Notes: generated from the letters alone by a model not told the origin. A stretch of 64,000 bases of DNA from Bacteroidota bacterium (GCA_013287545.1 JABDDQ010000001.1:59898-123897), one strand, 5' to 3'; shown: positions 44,001 through 52,505, numbered from the stretch's first letter. A program made the numbers and translations.

Positions 44001-45058
44001 AATTCTCTGCCCGATGTTACTATATTGGTAACGTCGTTTTCATGTACCTGATAATCATCAAAACTATTAACTACATTGGTTACGGGTGCGGCGGCATTAG
44101 CTACCGGGGTAATTCTTTTTCCATAAGAAGAATTATCTAAGGTTATGAAATAGAAAACTGAATCAGAATAATAATGTTTGTTTCTTGAGTATCGGGTGCT
44201 AACATTATTTCCTGCATTATATTTCCATTTATGTGGCGATTGACCATAAAATAAAATATAGTCATTAGCATCAAAACTTCCATCAGCTTCGCCTTGTATA
44301 AATATGGCATTCTCACTTAAATCGTCATAATGAAAATCACTATTGGCTTCCGATAAAATTTCGCCTCCGTTACCATATATTTTAATATTACGGGGATCAC
44401 CTGCAACATCAAAACCCATATTCTGTAACATTGTTTTATCAATTTTATATATGGCATTTTGGGCTGTACCTATTTTAAACCAAGTACCGTTTGCTAACAC
44501 AGATGATGATGTAATGGCTTGCGTTTTATTGGTTTGGTTGCCGTTACGTTGGTTAGTTTGCAGGGGTTCCGATGTTGGTTGCCATTGTATGCGGTACGAT
44601 ACTAATTTTTCTAATTTACCTGTTGTTTTATTTATGCGTAAGGGCACTACTTTGCAGCACATGTAAGACACTTTTCTGTATGGTTTTACAGAGCTTTCTA
44701 TAATATCAAAATTAGCTGTAATGTATGCTTTGTTTATACACGTCTCTTCTTGAGCTGATAAGGTTTCGGTTAACACAGGCTCTATGGTGGGCTGTAATTT
44801 AACACCTTGTTTGCATGCTTCTTGTACAAATAAACAAGGTAAAAAACCTTTTTCTTCTATAGGGGATGAGCCATCAAAAGATAAAGTTTTAACAAGTGTT
44901 CCTTGTCGTTGAAAAGAAACAGGCGCATGCCATTTAATTTTAACAACGCCAATTTCTTCTGCTTCTATACTTTTTTGTAATTTAAATGATTGAGAAACCA
45001 TTTTACAACAACAAACCAACACAAAAACTACTACATATACCCTTCTGTTAAAAATCAT
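41087..45058 (-). CDS. porU: Type IX secretion system sortase PorU (C25 family peptidase)
   Basis: A 1323-residue exported protein. It begins with a hydrophobic signal (VVFVLVCCCKMVSQS). The middle has the C25/gingipain-like catalytic domain: His in ALIMGYSGHGDVLELSHEEI (about 810-830) and Cys in LFFTATCEFSRYDDP (about 847-861). A FlgD-like/C-terminal domain (NYPNPFTTSTKFYVEHNQSC, then ITGKLVKTL and WDGKDDYGDKLARGVYIY) ends it. PorU cleaves the sorting domain from T9SS cargo at the cell surface and attaches some cargo. It is upstream of porV and divergent from the porP/sprF-gldJ-murF unit. Confidence 0.95.
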   Translation of the reverse strand: MIFNRRVYVVVFVLVCCCKMVSQSFKLQKSIEAEEIGVVKIKWHAPVSFQRQGTLVKTLSFDGSSPIEEKGFLPCLFVQEACKQGVKLQPTIEPVLTETLSAQEETCINKAYITANFDIIESSVKPYRKVSYMCCKVVPLRINKTTGKLEKLVSYRIQWQPTSEPLQTNQRNGNQTNKTQAITSSSVLANGTWFKIGTAQNAIYKIDKTMLQNMGFDVAGDPRNIKIYGNGGEILSEANSDFHYDDLSENAIFIQGEADGSFDANDYILFYGQSPHKWKYNAGNNVSTRYSRNKHYYSDSVFYFITLDNSSYGKRITPVANAAAPVTNVVNSFDDYQVHENDVTNIVTSGREFYGENFDNVQNYSFPFSFPNLQNNDTVWLQTDLVGRRVLPLPSGEFDISYPGVGSPYSMTFPPTGSDFDSDVAEPGSNGSKYFIYTNGGTTIDIGVNRIYPDETGWLNYIWLIVRRALTMTGNQMTFRDYRCIGANAVSQFNLQSTSPTLRIWNVSNQFNITEQQITFASNSYSFAVVTDSLKQFIAFDGTSYQTPAFVGQVTNQNLHALVTTPADYIIIAPQEFAGQAKKLGDLHQANENLTYVIVTPDEIYNEFSSGVQDIMAIRQFIRMYYKYASRPPQYALLLGTGSYRQKDRYDPSNTVLVPTFETYNSWSFTNSKTGDDFYAFLDDNDGLISVNGDPDGLIDIGVGRLVVKNSGEATAVTNKIEQYYNRVEPTSSCCDQATQNTPDWRNWISLIADDANPGASDETAFFYQQESNATLIQQSDPRYNIDKIYEDAYQVETVPGGRRYPDVNTAINNRIAKGALIMGYSGHGDVLELSHEEIITIGQIEQWNNINNMPLFFTATCEFSRYDDPTLESAGEDILLNPNGGGIGLFTTTRVAYIPDGSALGPYFYSAAIDSLVNGRRPTLGDIIRITKSVPARAVYLHFALLGDPALTLSYPKQHTSPVKINAHNYTLNVNDTLSAIGKYTVTGFVSDSVGNKLPGFNGNIYISVFDKPSVLTTLNNSQNTPASSYIFNFNQQKSVLYKGNATVSNGNFSYSFIVPKDIMYNFGYGKISYYAQAGNNNDASGYYGQIIVGGTSNTPIIDNQGPGIKLFMNDDKFVSGGTTNQNPFIYAMLSDSSGVNTTGNGLGHDITAILDANTPHETVLNDYYQADLNRYQSGKILYQLHSLPNGNHTLSLKVWDVLDNSSTSSTDFVVAQNAQVALTHVLNYPNPFTTSTKFYVEHNQSCDFLNIEVQIFTITGKLVKTLLQTVENQGFRTDGINWDGKDDYGDKLARGVYIYKVTVKNSEGSKADKIEKLVILN

Positions 45059-45132
45059 TCGCTTTTAAAAATATGAAACTTGTTCGGCAATTTAACGTAT
45101 AAAGCTACATAATATTGTTTTTAATTATTTTT

Positions 45133-45163
45133 TTTGCTTTAAAAAATAAAAATGCTAAGTTTG
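45133..45163 (+). promoter_or_regulatory. Promoter of the porP/sprF-like gene: TTTG, 19 bases, TAAGTTTG
   Basis: TTTG at 45133-45136 and TAAGTTTG at 45156-45163 are 19 bases apart, a full match to the Bacteroidota -33/-7 consensus. The upstream in-frame ATG at 45152 lies inside this promoter, which supports the start at 45191. Confidence 0.75.
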
Positions 45164-45190
45164 TGGGTGAAACTGAATAATTATTATTCT

Positions 45191-46156
45191 ATGATGAAAA
45201 AAATTACGGTATGTTTTTTATTGTTTCTTAGTATTTTCGTTACAGAAAGTGCCAAAGCGCAAGACCCTCAGTTTACACAATTTTACGCAAACCCATTATA
45301 CCTAAACCCGGCCTTTGCAGGTACAGCAAGGTGTCCAAGGTTTTGTTTAAACTACCGAAATGAGTGGCCAGGATTTAATAAAACATATATTACAACAAGT
45401 GCTTCTTACGATCAACATATAGATGCTATATCGGGTGGTATTGGTTTATTGGTTATGCAGGACAGAGCGGGTAATGGAACTTTAGTTACTACAGATGCAA
45501 GTCTTATATATTCTTATCAGTTAAACATTAATAGGGAGTTTTCTTTAAAATTTGGTTTACAAGGCACTTATCATCAAAAAACATTAGATTGGACTAAACT
45601 TACTTTTGGCGATATGATTGACCGTCGTCGTGGTTTTGTTTATAACACCAACGAAAATCCAAATAATTATCCTAACCAAACAGTGCGTGCAGCTGACGTA
45701 TCAGCTGGTATATTAGGTTACAGCAAGCGTTATTTTGTAGGGGTTGCAGTAAACCATTTAACTCAGCCCGACGAACATTTTATTGGTCCCAGCAGTCCGC
45801 TTCCTATGAAATTAACGGTACATGCCGGTGCTAATATTCCTTTAGAAAAAGGTGGAGAAACATATATTAGCCCTAATATATTGTACCAATATCAAGGGCA
45901 GTTTCAGCAGCTTAATTTAGGTTTGTATTTTGTGAAGAAAAATATAGTAGCCGGTTTATGGTACCGTAACCAAGATGCTATGATTGCTTTAATAGGTTTT
46001 CAAACCGACCATTTTAAATTTGGCTATAGTTATGATGTAACTATATCAAAACTGGCTAACGTATCGGCTGGTTCGCATGAAATTTCGGCACAATTTCAGT
46101 TAGCTTGCCGCCCTAAACATCGTAAATTCCGTACGATTAGTTGCCCATCATTCTAA
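45191..46156 (+). CDS. Type IX secretion system membrane protein, PorP/SprF family
   Basis: A 321-residue outer-membrane barrel. The ATG at 45191 (an ATG-ATG pair) gives a signal peptide (KKITVCFLLFLSIFVTESAKA) and the family start QDPQFTQFYANPLYLNPAFAG. Repeated segments such as ITTSASYDQHIDAISGGIGL and GYSKRYFVGVAVNHLTQPDE fit the PorP/SprF barrel. In Bacteroidota, paralogues of SprF assist SprB or other adhesin secretion, and the family is linked to the T9SS. It is 66 bases upstream of gldJ, but a -7 box before gldJ suggests a second promoter. Confidence 0.88.
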   Translation: MMKKITVCFLLFLSIFVTESAKAQDPQFTQFYANPLYLNPAFAGTARCPRFCLNYRNEWPGFNKTYITTSASYDQHIDAISGGIGLLVMQDRAGNGTLVTTDASLIYSYQLNINREFSLKFGLQGTYHQKTLDWTKLTFGDMIDRRRGFVYNTNENPNNYPNQTVRAADVSAGILGYSKRYFVGVAVNHLTQPDEHFIGPSSPLPMKLTVHAGANIPLEKGGETYISPNILYQYQGQFQQLNLGLYFVKKNIVAGLWYRNQDAMIALIGFQTDHFKFGYSYDVTISKLANVSAGSHEISAQFQLACRPKHRKFRTISCPSF

Positions 46157-46173
46157 AAAAATGAAAATAATTG

Positions 46174-46181
46174 TAACTTTG
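46174..46181 (+). promoter_or_regulatory. -7 element TAACTTTG for gldJ
   Basis: TAACTTTG matches TAnnTTTG, 41 bases before the gldJ ATG. Confidence 0.4.
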
Positions 46182-46222
46182 TTCACTTTTTTACGTTAAA
46201 AGAAAATCTATACACGAATAAC

Positions 46223-47830
46223 ATGGCAAAAACAACCAAATTATTAAAATCCATAGCGCTTTTTTCAGTTGGTGGATTAATGATATTTTCTTGCAGCCAA
46301 GAAAGATCGCCTATCACCGGATGGGCCTACAACACCTCTGAAAATGGGGGGTTTGAGAAAGTGCCTTACGAAGAGCAAGAAACTGGTCCTGGATTGGTTT
46401 TAATTGAAGGTGGTACTTTTACTATGGGGCGTACAGAACAGGATGTTTTATATGATTGGAATAACATTCCTCGTCGTGTAACAGTATCTTCTTTTTATAT
46501 GGATGAAACAGAGGTAACCAACTTTGGTTATTTAGAGTACCTATACTGGACTAACCGTGTATTTGGACCAAGTTACCCTGAAGTTTTTGTAAAAGCATTA
46601 CCTGATACATTAGTATGGCGTGATAAACTTGCGTATAACGAACCTTATGTAGAATATTACTTACGTCACCCGGCTTATCGTAATTATCCTGTAGTTGGTG
46701 TAAACTGGTTACAAGCTAATGATTTTTGTACTTGGCGTACCGATAGAACTAACGAGTTTATTTTAATTCGTGAAGGTTTATTAAACCACGTACCAAACCC
46801 ATCTGACCAAGATTATTTTAGTACACAAGCTTATTTGTCAAACAAATGGCAAGGTCAATTAAAACAAAAATTACCTTCATTTGATGAACAACAACCAGAA
46901 CGTGATGTACGCATGGAAGATGGTATATTTTTACCAAATTACCGTCTGCCTACAGAAGCAGAATGGGAGTATGCAGCTTACGGCTTAATTGGAAACACAA
47001 TCGGAGAACGTATCACAGATCGCCGTATCTATCCTTGGAACGGACATGGAGTTCGTAACCCTGAAGAAAAATATATTGGTCAAATGCATGCTAACTTTGT
47101 ACGTGGTGCCGGTGACTTTATGGGTACAGCAGGTTGGTTAAATGATAACGCAGATGTTACAGCGCCGGTTTATTCGTACTGGCCTAACGATTATGGTTTA
47201 TATAATATGGCAGGTAACGTAGCTGAGTGGGTAATGGACATTTACCGCCCTATGACTTCATCTGATGCAAGTGAATTTCGTCCTTTTCGTGGTAACGTGT
47301 TTAAAACACAAGTTAAAGACTCTACCGATAACACTATTGCTACTAATACAGATGGTATTTTGATTGATAAAGTAGACCATACTAAGAAAAAAGTGAATCC
47401 TCCTACACCACATGGTGTGAGTCAGGAAACACAAGAATTTGCCGATACAAGTATCGTAAATTCGGTACCGGGACGCGTACTATGGAGAGATGTTAGCATT
47501 GCTAAACCTGAAGATAAATTAGATGAAAGAAGAAACTATAAAACAAACGATTATCGTGATTATTTAGATGGTGATGTAAACTCAAGTTTATATTATGCTG
47601 AAGGAGAAGATGCCTTTGGTGAAAGAACCGGTAAAATGATGTATGAGTATGCTAAAACATCGTTAGTAAATAACTGGAGCCGTGTTTATAAAGGTGGTAG
47701 CTGGAGAGACCGTGCTTATTGGATGAACCCGGGTAGCCGCAGATTCTTAGACGAAAAACAAGCTAAAGATTATATTGGATTTAGATGTGCCATGACTCGT
47801 GTTGGTAGCCCAACCGGATTAGGTAAATAA
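46223..47830 (+). CDS. gldJ: Gliding motility lipoprotein GldJ
   Basis: A 535-residue lipoprotein: signal SVGGLMIFSCSQ (lipidated Cys at about 24), then SPITGWAYNTSENGGFEKVP (about 30-49), the GldJ-specific segment. From about 55 it has a formylglycine-generating enzyme/sulfatase-modifying (FGE) fold: LIEGGTFTMGRTEQDV, MDETEVTNFGYLEYLYWTN, RLPTEAEWEYAAYG, and, near the end, VYKGGSWRDRAYWMNPGSRR with FRCAMTR. GldJ belongs to the T9SS/gliding apparatus with GldK, GldL, GldM and GldN, and loss of it abolishes gliding in Flavobacterium. It is followed by murF, the usual neighbour. Confidence 0.93.
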   Translation: MAKTTKLLKSIALFSVGGLMIFSCSQERSPITGWAYNTSENGGFEKVPYEEQETGPGLVLIEGGTFTMGRTEQDVLYDWNNIPRRVTVSSFYMDETEVTNFGYLEYLYWTNRVFGPSYPEVFVKALPDTLVWRDKLAYNEPYVEYYLRHPAYRNYPVVGVNWLQANDFCTWRTDRTNEFILIREGLLNHVPNPSDQDYFSTQAYLSNKWQGQLKQKLPSFDEQQPERDVRMEDGIFLPNYRLPTEAEWEYAAYGLIGNTIGERITDRRIYPWNGHGVRNPEEKYIGQMHANFVRGAGDFMGTAGWLNDNADVTAPVYSYWPNDYGLYNMAGNVAEWVMDIYRPMTSSDASEFRPFRGNVFKTQVKDSTDNTIATNTDGILIDKVDHTKKKVNPPTPHGVSQETQEFADTSIVNSVPGRVLWRDVSIAKPEDKLDERRNYKTNDYRDYLDGDVNSSLYYAEGEDAFGERTGKMMYEYAKTSLVNNWSRVYKGGSWRDRAYWMNPGSRRFLDEKQAKDYIGFRCAMTRVGSPTGLGK

Positions 47831-47850
47831 CATTGTTAATAAAACAATTT

Positions 47851-47885
47851 AAAGCCCTGAGTTTATAGCTCGGGGCTTTTTATTT
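47851..47885 (+). terminator. Terminator after gldJ
   Basis: Stem AAAGCCCTGAG / CTCGGGGCTTT (one G-U pair), then T-rich sequence, 21 bases past the gldJ stop. Confidence 0.85.
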
Positions 47886-47905
47886 TAAGGGTCTAATAAA
47901 ATACT

Positions 47906-49201
47906 ATGAATTTACTGTACACTAAATTTCTTGCTTGTAATCAAAACATTACAACAGATACGCGTAAAATAACCAAAGGTTGTATTTATTTTGCTTTAAA
48001 AGGAGAAAAGTTTGATGGAAATATATTTGCCGAAGATGCTTTAGAACAAGGTGCAGCTTATGCCGTGGTAGATAATGCTAAAGTTATTAAAGGTGAAAAA
48101 TATATTTTGGTAGAAGATGTTTTAACCACACTTCAGCAACTGGCAAATCATCACCGTAAACAATTAAATATTCCTATTATTGGCATTACCGGTAGCAATG
48201 GAAAAACTACTACAAAAGAATTGGTACATGCTGTTCTATCAAAAAAATATAACACACAATACACACAAGGCAATTTAAACAATCATATTGGTGTACCACT
48301 TACGTTGCTAACCATAACCTCTAAGCATGAAATGGCTGTTGTAGAGATGGGTGCTAATCATCAGTTAGAAATTGATATGCTTTGCCGCATTGCAGAACCT
48401 GATTTTGGCATTATAACCAATATTGGTAAAGCTCATTTAGAAGGATTTGGTGGCATTGAAGGAGTAAAAAAAGGTAAAAGCGAATTATACAGATATTTAA
48501 AAGAAAAAAACGGCACTGTATTTTTACATGGAGATGATACGGTGTTAGCTGATTTGGCGAAGGAGAATAACAAAGTAACTTACGGAACTAACAAGTTATA
48601 CGATGTAGTTGGCAAGTGCAATAAAAATAGTTTGTTTGTAGAATTTGCTTGGCGCACACGCTACAAAGCTACCGAAGTTAAAGCAGCAGATTATATTAAA
48701 ACAAATTTGGTAGGTGTTTATAATTATAATAATGCATTATGTGCTGCTTGTGTAGGAAATTATTTTAAAATAGAGGAAGATTTAATAAACGAGGCAATAC
48801 AAAATTATGCACCAACAAACAATCGCTCGCAATTGCAAAAAACAGAACATAATAGTTTGATATTAGACTACTACAATGCTAACCCAACCAGTATGCAGGC
48901 AGCTATTGAAAACTTTTATAATATGGATGCTGCTGATAAAATGCTGGTGTTAGGTGATATGTTAGAACTTGGAGAAGAATCAATTACAGAACACCAAGCC
49001 ATTATTAGTTTACTGCACGAAAAAAAATTGAATAATTATCTTTTAGTTGGCCCTATTTTTTCATCCTTACAAAAGGAAAAAAGTTTTACTGACTCTAAAC
49101 AAGCTCAGGTGTTTTTACAAGCGAATCCACAAAAAAACAAAACTATACTTATAAAAGGTTCTCGTGGTATAGCCTTAGAAGAAGTGGTAAAAGTCCTGTA
49201 A
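47906..49201 (+). CDS. murF: UDP-N-acetylmuramoyl-tripeptide--D-alanyl-D-alanine ligase
   Basis: A 431-residue cytoplasmic Mur ligase that adds D-Ala-D-Ala to the peptidoglycan precursor. The N-terminal domain has TDTRKITKGCIYFALKGEKF at about 17-36. ATP-binding GITGSNGKTTTKELVHAVL at about 93-111 and the central AVVEMGANHQLEIDMLC at about 146-162 with IGKAHLEGFGG are Mur hallmarks. C-terminal blocks DYYNANPTSMQAAIENF at about 323-339 and LGDMLELGEES complete it. Its start is 20 bases past the gldJ terminator, so a read-through or weak promoter in that gap is needed. Confidence 0.95.
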   Translation: MNLLYTKFLACNQNITTDTRKITKGCIYFALKGEKFDGNIFAEDALEQGAAYAVVDNAKVIKGEKYILVEDVLTTLQQLANHHRKQLNIPIIGITGSNGKTTTKELVHAVLSKKYNTQYTQGNLNNHIGVPLTLLTITSKHEMAVVEMGANHQLEIDMLCRIAEPDFGIITNIGKAHLEGFGGIEGVKKGKSELYRYLKEKNGTVFLHGDDTVLADLAKENNKVTYGTNKLYDVVGKCNKNSLFVEFAWRTRYKATEVKAADYIKTNLVGVYNYNNALCAACVGNYFKIEEDLINEAIQNYAPTNNRSQLQKTEHNSLILDYYNANPTSMQAAIENFYNMDAADKMLVLGDMLELGEESITEHQAIISLLHEKKLNNYLLVGPIFSSLQKEKSFTDSKQAQVFLQANPQKNKTILIKGSRGIALEEVVKVL

Positions 49202-49292
49202 TTGCTGCCGTTGAGATTTTAACAGGTTGTTAATTAATAATTCCGTAACAAAAACACAATGTAAAATTACGGCAAATCTATTGCCTGTACAG

Positions 49293-49300
49293 TAACTTTG
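49293..49300 (+). promoter_or_regulatory. -7 element TAACTTTG for the 49322 gene
   Basis: TAACTTTG matches TAnnTTTG, 21 bases before the ATG at 49322. Confidence 0.4.
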
Positions 49301-49321
49301 TTTCAAATTAAACGTGTTGTC

Positions 49322-49543
49322 ATGACTTACTTTGAAAGAACTTACTTACAAAAAAATCAAACGAACATTTCTATAAAAGAAAGTAAAAAACTTCAAAAAC
49401 TGCTTAGTGCTAAGGCTCTTGCAAGCAGCTCAGATTCTAAAGGCTTAAGCACAGCTGATTTAAAAAGGATGATGAAATTAAAAACATCACCTTGTGCCGA
49501 TTTTAATGTAGAAAGCTACATTCATCCATTTGACATAGCATAA
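49322..49543 (+). CDS. Small protein of unknown function
   Basis: A 73-residue soluble, basic protein (MTYFERTYLQKNQTNISIKE, then KLQKLLSAKALASSSDSKGL and DLKRMMKLKTSPCADF). The frame is open eight codons upstream from a TTG, but the ATG at 49322 has a TAACTTTG box at a normal distance. I recognise no domain, no signal peptide and no membrane segment. It lies alone between murF and the cytochrome c/PHM-like gene. Confidence 0.6.
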   Translation: MTYFERTYLQKNQTNISIKESKKLQKLLSAKALASSSDSKGLSTADLKRMMKLKTSPCADFNVESYIHPFDIA

Positions 49544-49572
49544 TTTATGCTTTTTAACAGAGGTAAAATATT

Positions 49573-49580
49573 TACCTTTG
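49573..49580 (+). promoter_or_regulatory. -7 element TACCTTTG for the cytochrome c/PHM-like gene
   Basis: TACCTTTG matches TAnnTTTG and ends four bases before the GTG at 49585, predicting a leaderless message. Confidence 0.5.
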
Positions 49581-49584
49581 CTTT

Positions 49585-50985
49585 GTGCAGATAAAAAAAA
49601 ATCTAAGAGTTTCTTTTGTTATTAGTGTAGTGCTAATTATCGTTGTTTTTTCATGTAATAATGGAGAAATAAAAGAAACAGAAGATAAAACAAATTCTGT
49701 AATTACATACGCAGATAATATTTCATTCATCCTTTTTAAAAATTGTACTCCCTGCCATAGACCAAATCAGGCTGGCCCGTTTAACCTGCTTACTTATACT
49801 GATGCTAAACGGAATGCTAAAAAAATAAAATTTGTAACACAAACCCATTATATGCCACCTTGGCCTGCCGACGCAGCTTATACACATTTTGTTGATGAGC
49901 GCATTTTATCAGCAGATGAAATAGAGCAAATAAAAACTTGGGTTGATAATGGTTGCCTTGCCGGAGATACAACTAAAGTAAAAGCACCCACTTTTTACGA
50001 AGGCTCTTTTTTTGGTAAACCCGATGTGGTAGTAAAATTGCAAGAATCCATTCCTATTAAAGGAAACGGAACCGATCATTTTTATATGGTGAAAATTCCG
50101 TTTGAATTAAAACACGATACGTTTGTTCGATTTATTGAATTTGTCCCTCAACAACGTAAACTGGCACATCACGTAAATGGGCATTTACTTAATTATGAGG
50201 ATGGAAAAAAGAAGGATGTTTTTAAAGGAATTTCTTATTACAAAGATATTCCGGGCGGAGATAAAGATGTATATAAATTAATGGGTTTATTAAACGATGA
50301 TGGCACTTATCCTGTGCTAACCCCTAACCTTGTTTATTATTTACCGGGTTACACACCACCTGTGTATCCTGAAAATATTGGAGGATATAAACTAAATAAA
50401 AAAGGTTCGTTCTTTTTGAAGAATTTGCATTATGGCCCATCGGCACACGACTGTTTGGATTCATCTACACTCAATATTTTTTACGGACCAAAACTTGTAC
50501 GCCCCATACAAGAAACACAATTAGGTACCTTTGGCATTGCCCCTGTTGAGCCTGCTTTAAACATTCCTGCAAACGCAGTAAAAACTTTTATGAGTAGATG
50601 GGTAACTCCTATTGATTTATCTATTCTTTCCGTAAATCCGCACATGCATTTATTGGGCAAAACATTTTGGGCTTTTGCCTTAACTCCACAAGGCGATACT
50701 GTTCGCTTAATAAAAATAAACAAATGGGATTTTAAATGGCAGTATTATTATACGTTTAAGCATCCGCTTAAAATTCCTGCAGGTTCAACTGTATATGCTT
50801 ATGGCATGTATGATAATACAGATAAAAACCCCTACAACCCATTTCATCCACCAAGAGATTGTAAAGAGCGAAATGATTTTATGAGTATGGGCACTACCGA
50901 AGAAATGTTTCAGTTTATTTTTACCTACCTGCGTTACCAACCGGGCGACGAACAAATTGATTTAGAGAAAAGAAAAAGTTTTTAA
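49585..50985 (+). CDS. Lipoprotein joining a cytochrome c domain to a PHM-like copper monooxygenase domain
   Basis: A 466-residue protein translated from a GTG; there is no ATG in the N-terminal region. A lipoprotein signal ends VVFSCNN (Cys at about 24). Residues about 40-125 form a class I cytochrome c: NCTPCHRPNQAGPF, with CxxCH at 54-58, and HYMPPWPAD, where Met 90 is the sixth ligand. Residues about 145-460 resemble peptidylglycine/copper type II ascorbate-dependent monooxygenases: AHHVNGH at 194-200 and NPHMHLLGKT at 351-360, where the HxH pair would bind copper B and HH copper A. It is probably an extracytoplasmic redox enzyme. Substrate and partners are unknown. Confidence 0.75.
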   Translation: MQIKKNLRVSFVISVVLIIVVFSCNNGEIKETEDKTNSVITYADNISFILFKNCTPCHRPNQAGPFNLLTYTDAKRNAKKIKFVTQTHYMPPWPADAAYTHFVDERILSADEIEQIKTWVDNGCLAGDTTKVKAPTFYEGSFFGKPDVVVKLQESIPIKGNGTDHFYMVKIPFELKHDTFVRFIEFVPQQRKLAHHVNGHLLNYEDGKKKDVFKGISYYKDIPGGDKDVYKLMGLLNDDGTYPVLTPNLVYYLPGYTPPVYPENIGGYKLNKKGSFFLKNLHYGPSAHDCLDSSTLNIFYGPKLVRPIQETQLGTFGIAPVEPALNIPANAVKTFMSRWVTPIDLSILSVNPHMHLLGKTFWAFALTPQGDTVRLIKINKWDFKWQYYYTFKHPLKIPAGSTVYAYGMYDNTDKNPYNPFHPPRDCKERNDFMSMGTTEEMFQFIFTYLRYQPGDEQIDLEKRKSF

Positions 50986-51924
50986 TTACTTGTTTTCCCA
51001 GGCAGTCCAGTTAGTTTCTTCGCTATTTAGTATGCCAAGGTAATTGTGGTAACGTTCAGTATAAATTTTACCTTCTTCTAAAGCTTTTATAACAGCGCAA
51101 TGTGGTTCATTAGTATGTGTGCAGTTATTAAATTTACATTGGTTCATTAGTGCTCTAAACTCAGGAAAATAATGCCCCACTTCTTCTTTTTTCATTTCAA
51201 CTAAACCTAATTCTTTTATGCCGGGTGTATCAATAATATAACCACCGGCATCTAATTTATGTAATTCAGAAAACGTAGTAGTGTGTTTTCCTTTTAAATG
51301 TATTTCAGAAAGGTTACCTGTTTTTAAATGCAACGTAGGTTGTACATTGTTTACCAGGGTTGATTTACCTGCACCGCTATGCCCGGCAAGCAACGTAATT
51401 TTATCTTTTAGCTTACTTGTTATAATAGCTATATCTTCTTTCTTTAAAGCAGAAATTTCTATACACTCATATCCTATAGAAGTGTACATGTCTATTATTT
51501 CTTGCTGTGCTTTTTTTAATTCAGCATCTAATAAATCAACTTTATTAAAAATAATTTTTGCAGGAATTCTGTAAGCTTCTGTGGTAACTAAAAACCTATC
51601 TATAAATCCGGTTGAAGTGCGTGGGTAAACCAGTGTAGCTAATAAAAATGCTTGGTCTATATTAGCGGCCAGTATATGTGTTTGTTTAGATAGGTTTAAT
51701 GATTTGCGTATAATGTAATTTTTACGCGGATATATTTTAGTAATAAGAGCACTATCACCACTTTGTTCAATCTCTACATAATCGCCCACCACAACCGGAC
51801 TTGTACTTTTGCGTAACTCTAACCTAATTTTTCCGGCAAGGTTTGCCATCAACACTTCACCTGCATCTGTACAAACTCTGTATAAATTTCCGGTAGATTT
51901 TAAAATTAAGGCACGCACACTCAC
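50986..51924 (-). CDS. rsgA: Ribosome small-subunit-dependent GTPase A
   Basis: A 312-residue circularly permuted GTPase that helps mature the 30S subunit. An N-terminal OB fold (VGDYVEIEQSGDSALITKIY at about 46-65) precedes the permuted motifs: NKVDLL (G4, about 126-131), then AGHSGAGKSTLVN (G1, about 181-193), and IDTPGIKELGL (G3, about 234-244). A C-terminal zinc finger with CKFNNCTHTNEPHCAV follows at about 267-282. All motifs are intact. Its start overlaps the DUF3109 gene stop by 4 bases, so the pair is coupled. Confidence 0.95.
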   Translation of the reverse strand: MSVRALILKSTGNLYRVCTDAGEVLMANLAGKIRLELRKSTSPVVVGDYVEIEQSGDSALITKIYPRKNYIIRKSLNLSKQTHILAANIDQAFLLATLVYPRTSTGFIDRFLVTTEAYRIPAKIIFNKVDLLDAELKKAQQEIIDMYTSIGYECIEISALKKEDIAIITSKLKDKITLLAGHSGAGKSTLVNNVQPTLHLKTGNLSEIHLKGKHTTTFSELHKLDAGGYIIDTPGIKELGLVEMKKEEVGHYFPEFRALMNQCKFNNCTHTNEPHCAVIKALEEGKIYTERYHNYLGILNSEETNWTAWENK

Positions 51925-52505
51925 GCTTTTTTTAAATCCATATATTCTTTATAAGCCTTCTCCACTTTTTTAAACCAAACTTTTCCGTACTTACGAGTAA
52001 GTGGCGTCTGCAAAAATTTATATACAGGCACATTTAATTTTAAACCACAAGCGCAAGCATCTTTACAAATGTTCCAACGGTGGTAGTTAAGTGCATCGTG
52101 GTTTTTGTGTGGTGTTATGCGTATAGGATATAAGTGGCAAGAAATAGGTTTTTGCCAATCGACTACTCCATCTTTATGAGCCATTTCAATAGCGCATTTA
52201 GCCCAGTTATTTTCATCAAAAACTACAAAGGCGCATTCTTTGTTTTTACCAACAAGGGTGGTTGTATAATCGCCATCGCTATCTAAAACATAAGGTCCGT
52301 GCTTTTCAATGGCTTTTAAACCTTTTTTATTTAGATACGGTTTTACTTTATCAACTATACTTTCAATAATAGGTAATTCATCTAAATCAAGCGGAGCGCC
52401 ACTTTCGCCGCTAATGCAGCATTCGCCTTTGCAGGCATGTAAATCGCAAACAAATTTTTCCTCAAAAAGTTCGTCAGATAGTATAGTTTTATCTATTGAA
52501 ATCAT
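51921..52505 (-). CDS. DUF3109 family cysteine-rich protein
   Basis: A 194-residue cytoplasmic protein with a cysteine-rich metal-binding pattern: FVCDLHACKGECCISGESG (about 18-36), a middle Cys in KNKECAFVVF and in NWAKCAIEM, ISCHLYPIRI near 125, and KDACACGLKLNVPVYKF near 150. This is the DUF3109 arrangement, related to the zinc/iron-chelating families. Function is unknown. Upstream of and coupled to rsgA. Confidence 0.85.
   Translation of the reverse strand: MISIDKTILSDELFEEKFVCDLHACKGECCISGESGAPLDLDELPIIESIVDKVKPYLNKKGLKAIEKHGPYVLDSDGDYTTTLVGKNKECAFVVFDENNWAKCAIEMAHKDGVVDWQKPISCHLYPIRITPHKNHDALNYHRWNICKDACACGLKLNVPVYKFLQTPLTRKYGKVWFKKVEKAYKEYMDLKKA

Noticed and set aside
43762-44666. Plus-strand frames inside porU
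   Set aside because: They are antisense shadows of a clearly recognisable porU gene.
45152-45190. ATG at 45152 as the start of the porP/sprF-like gene
   Set aside because: It falls between the -33 and -7 boxes of a consensus promoter, so it would not be transcribed.
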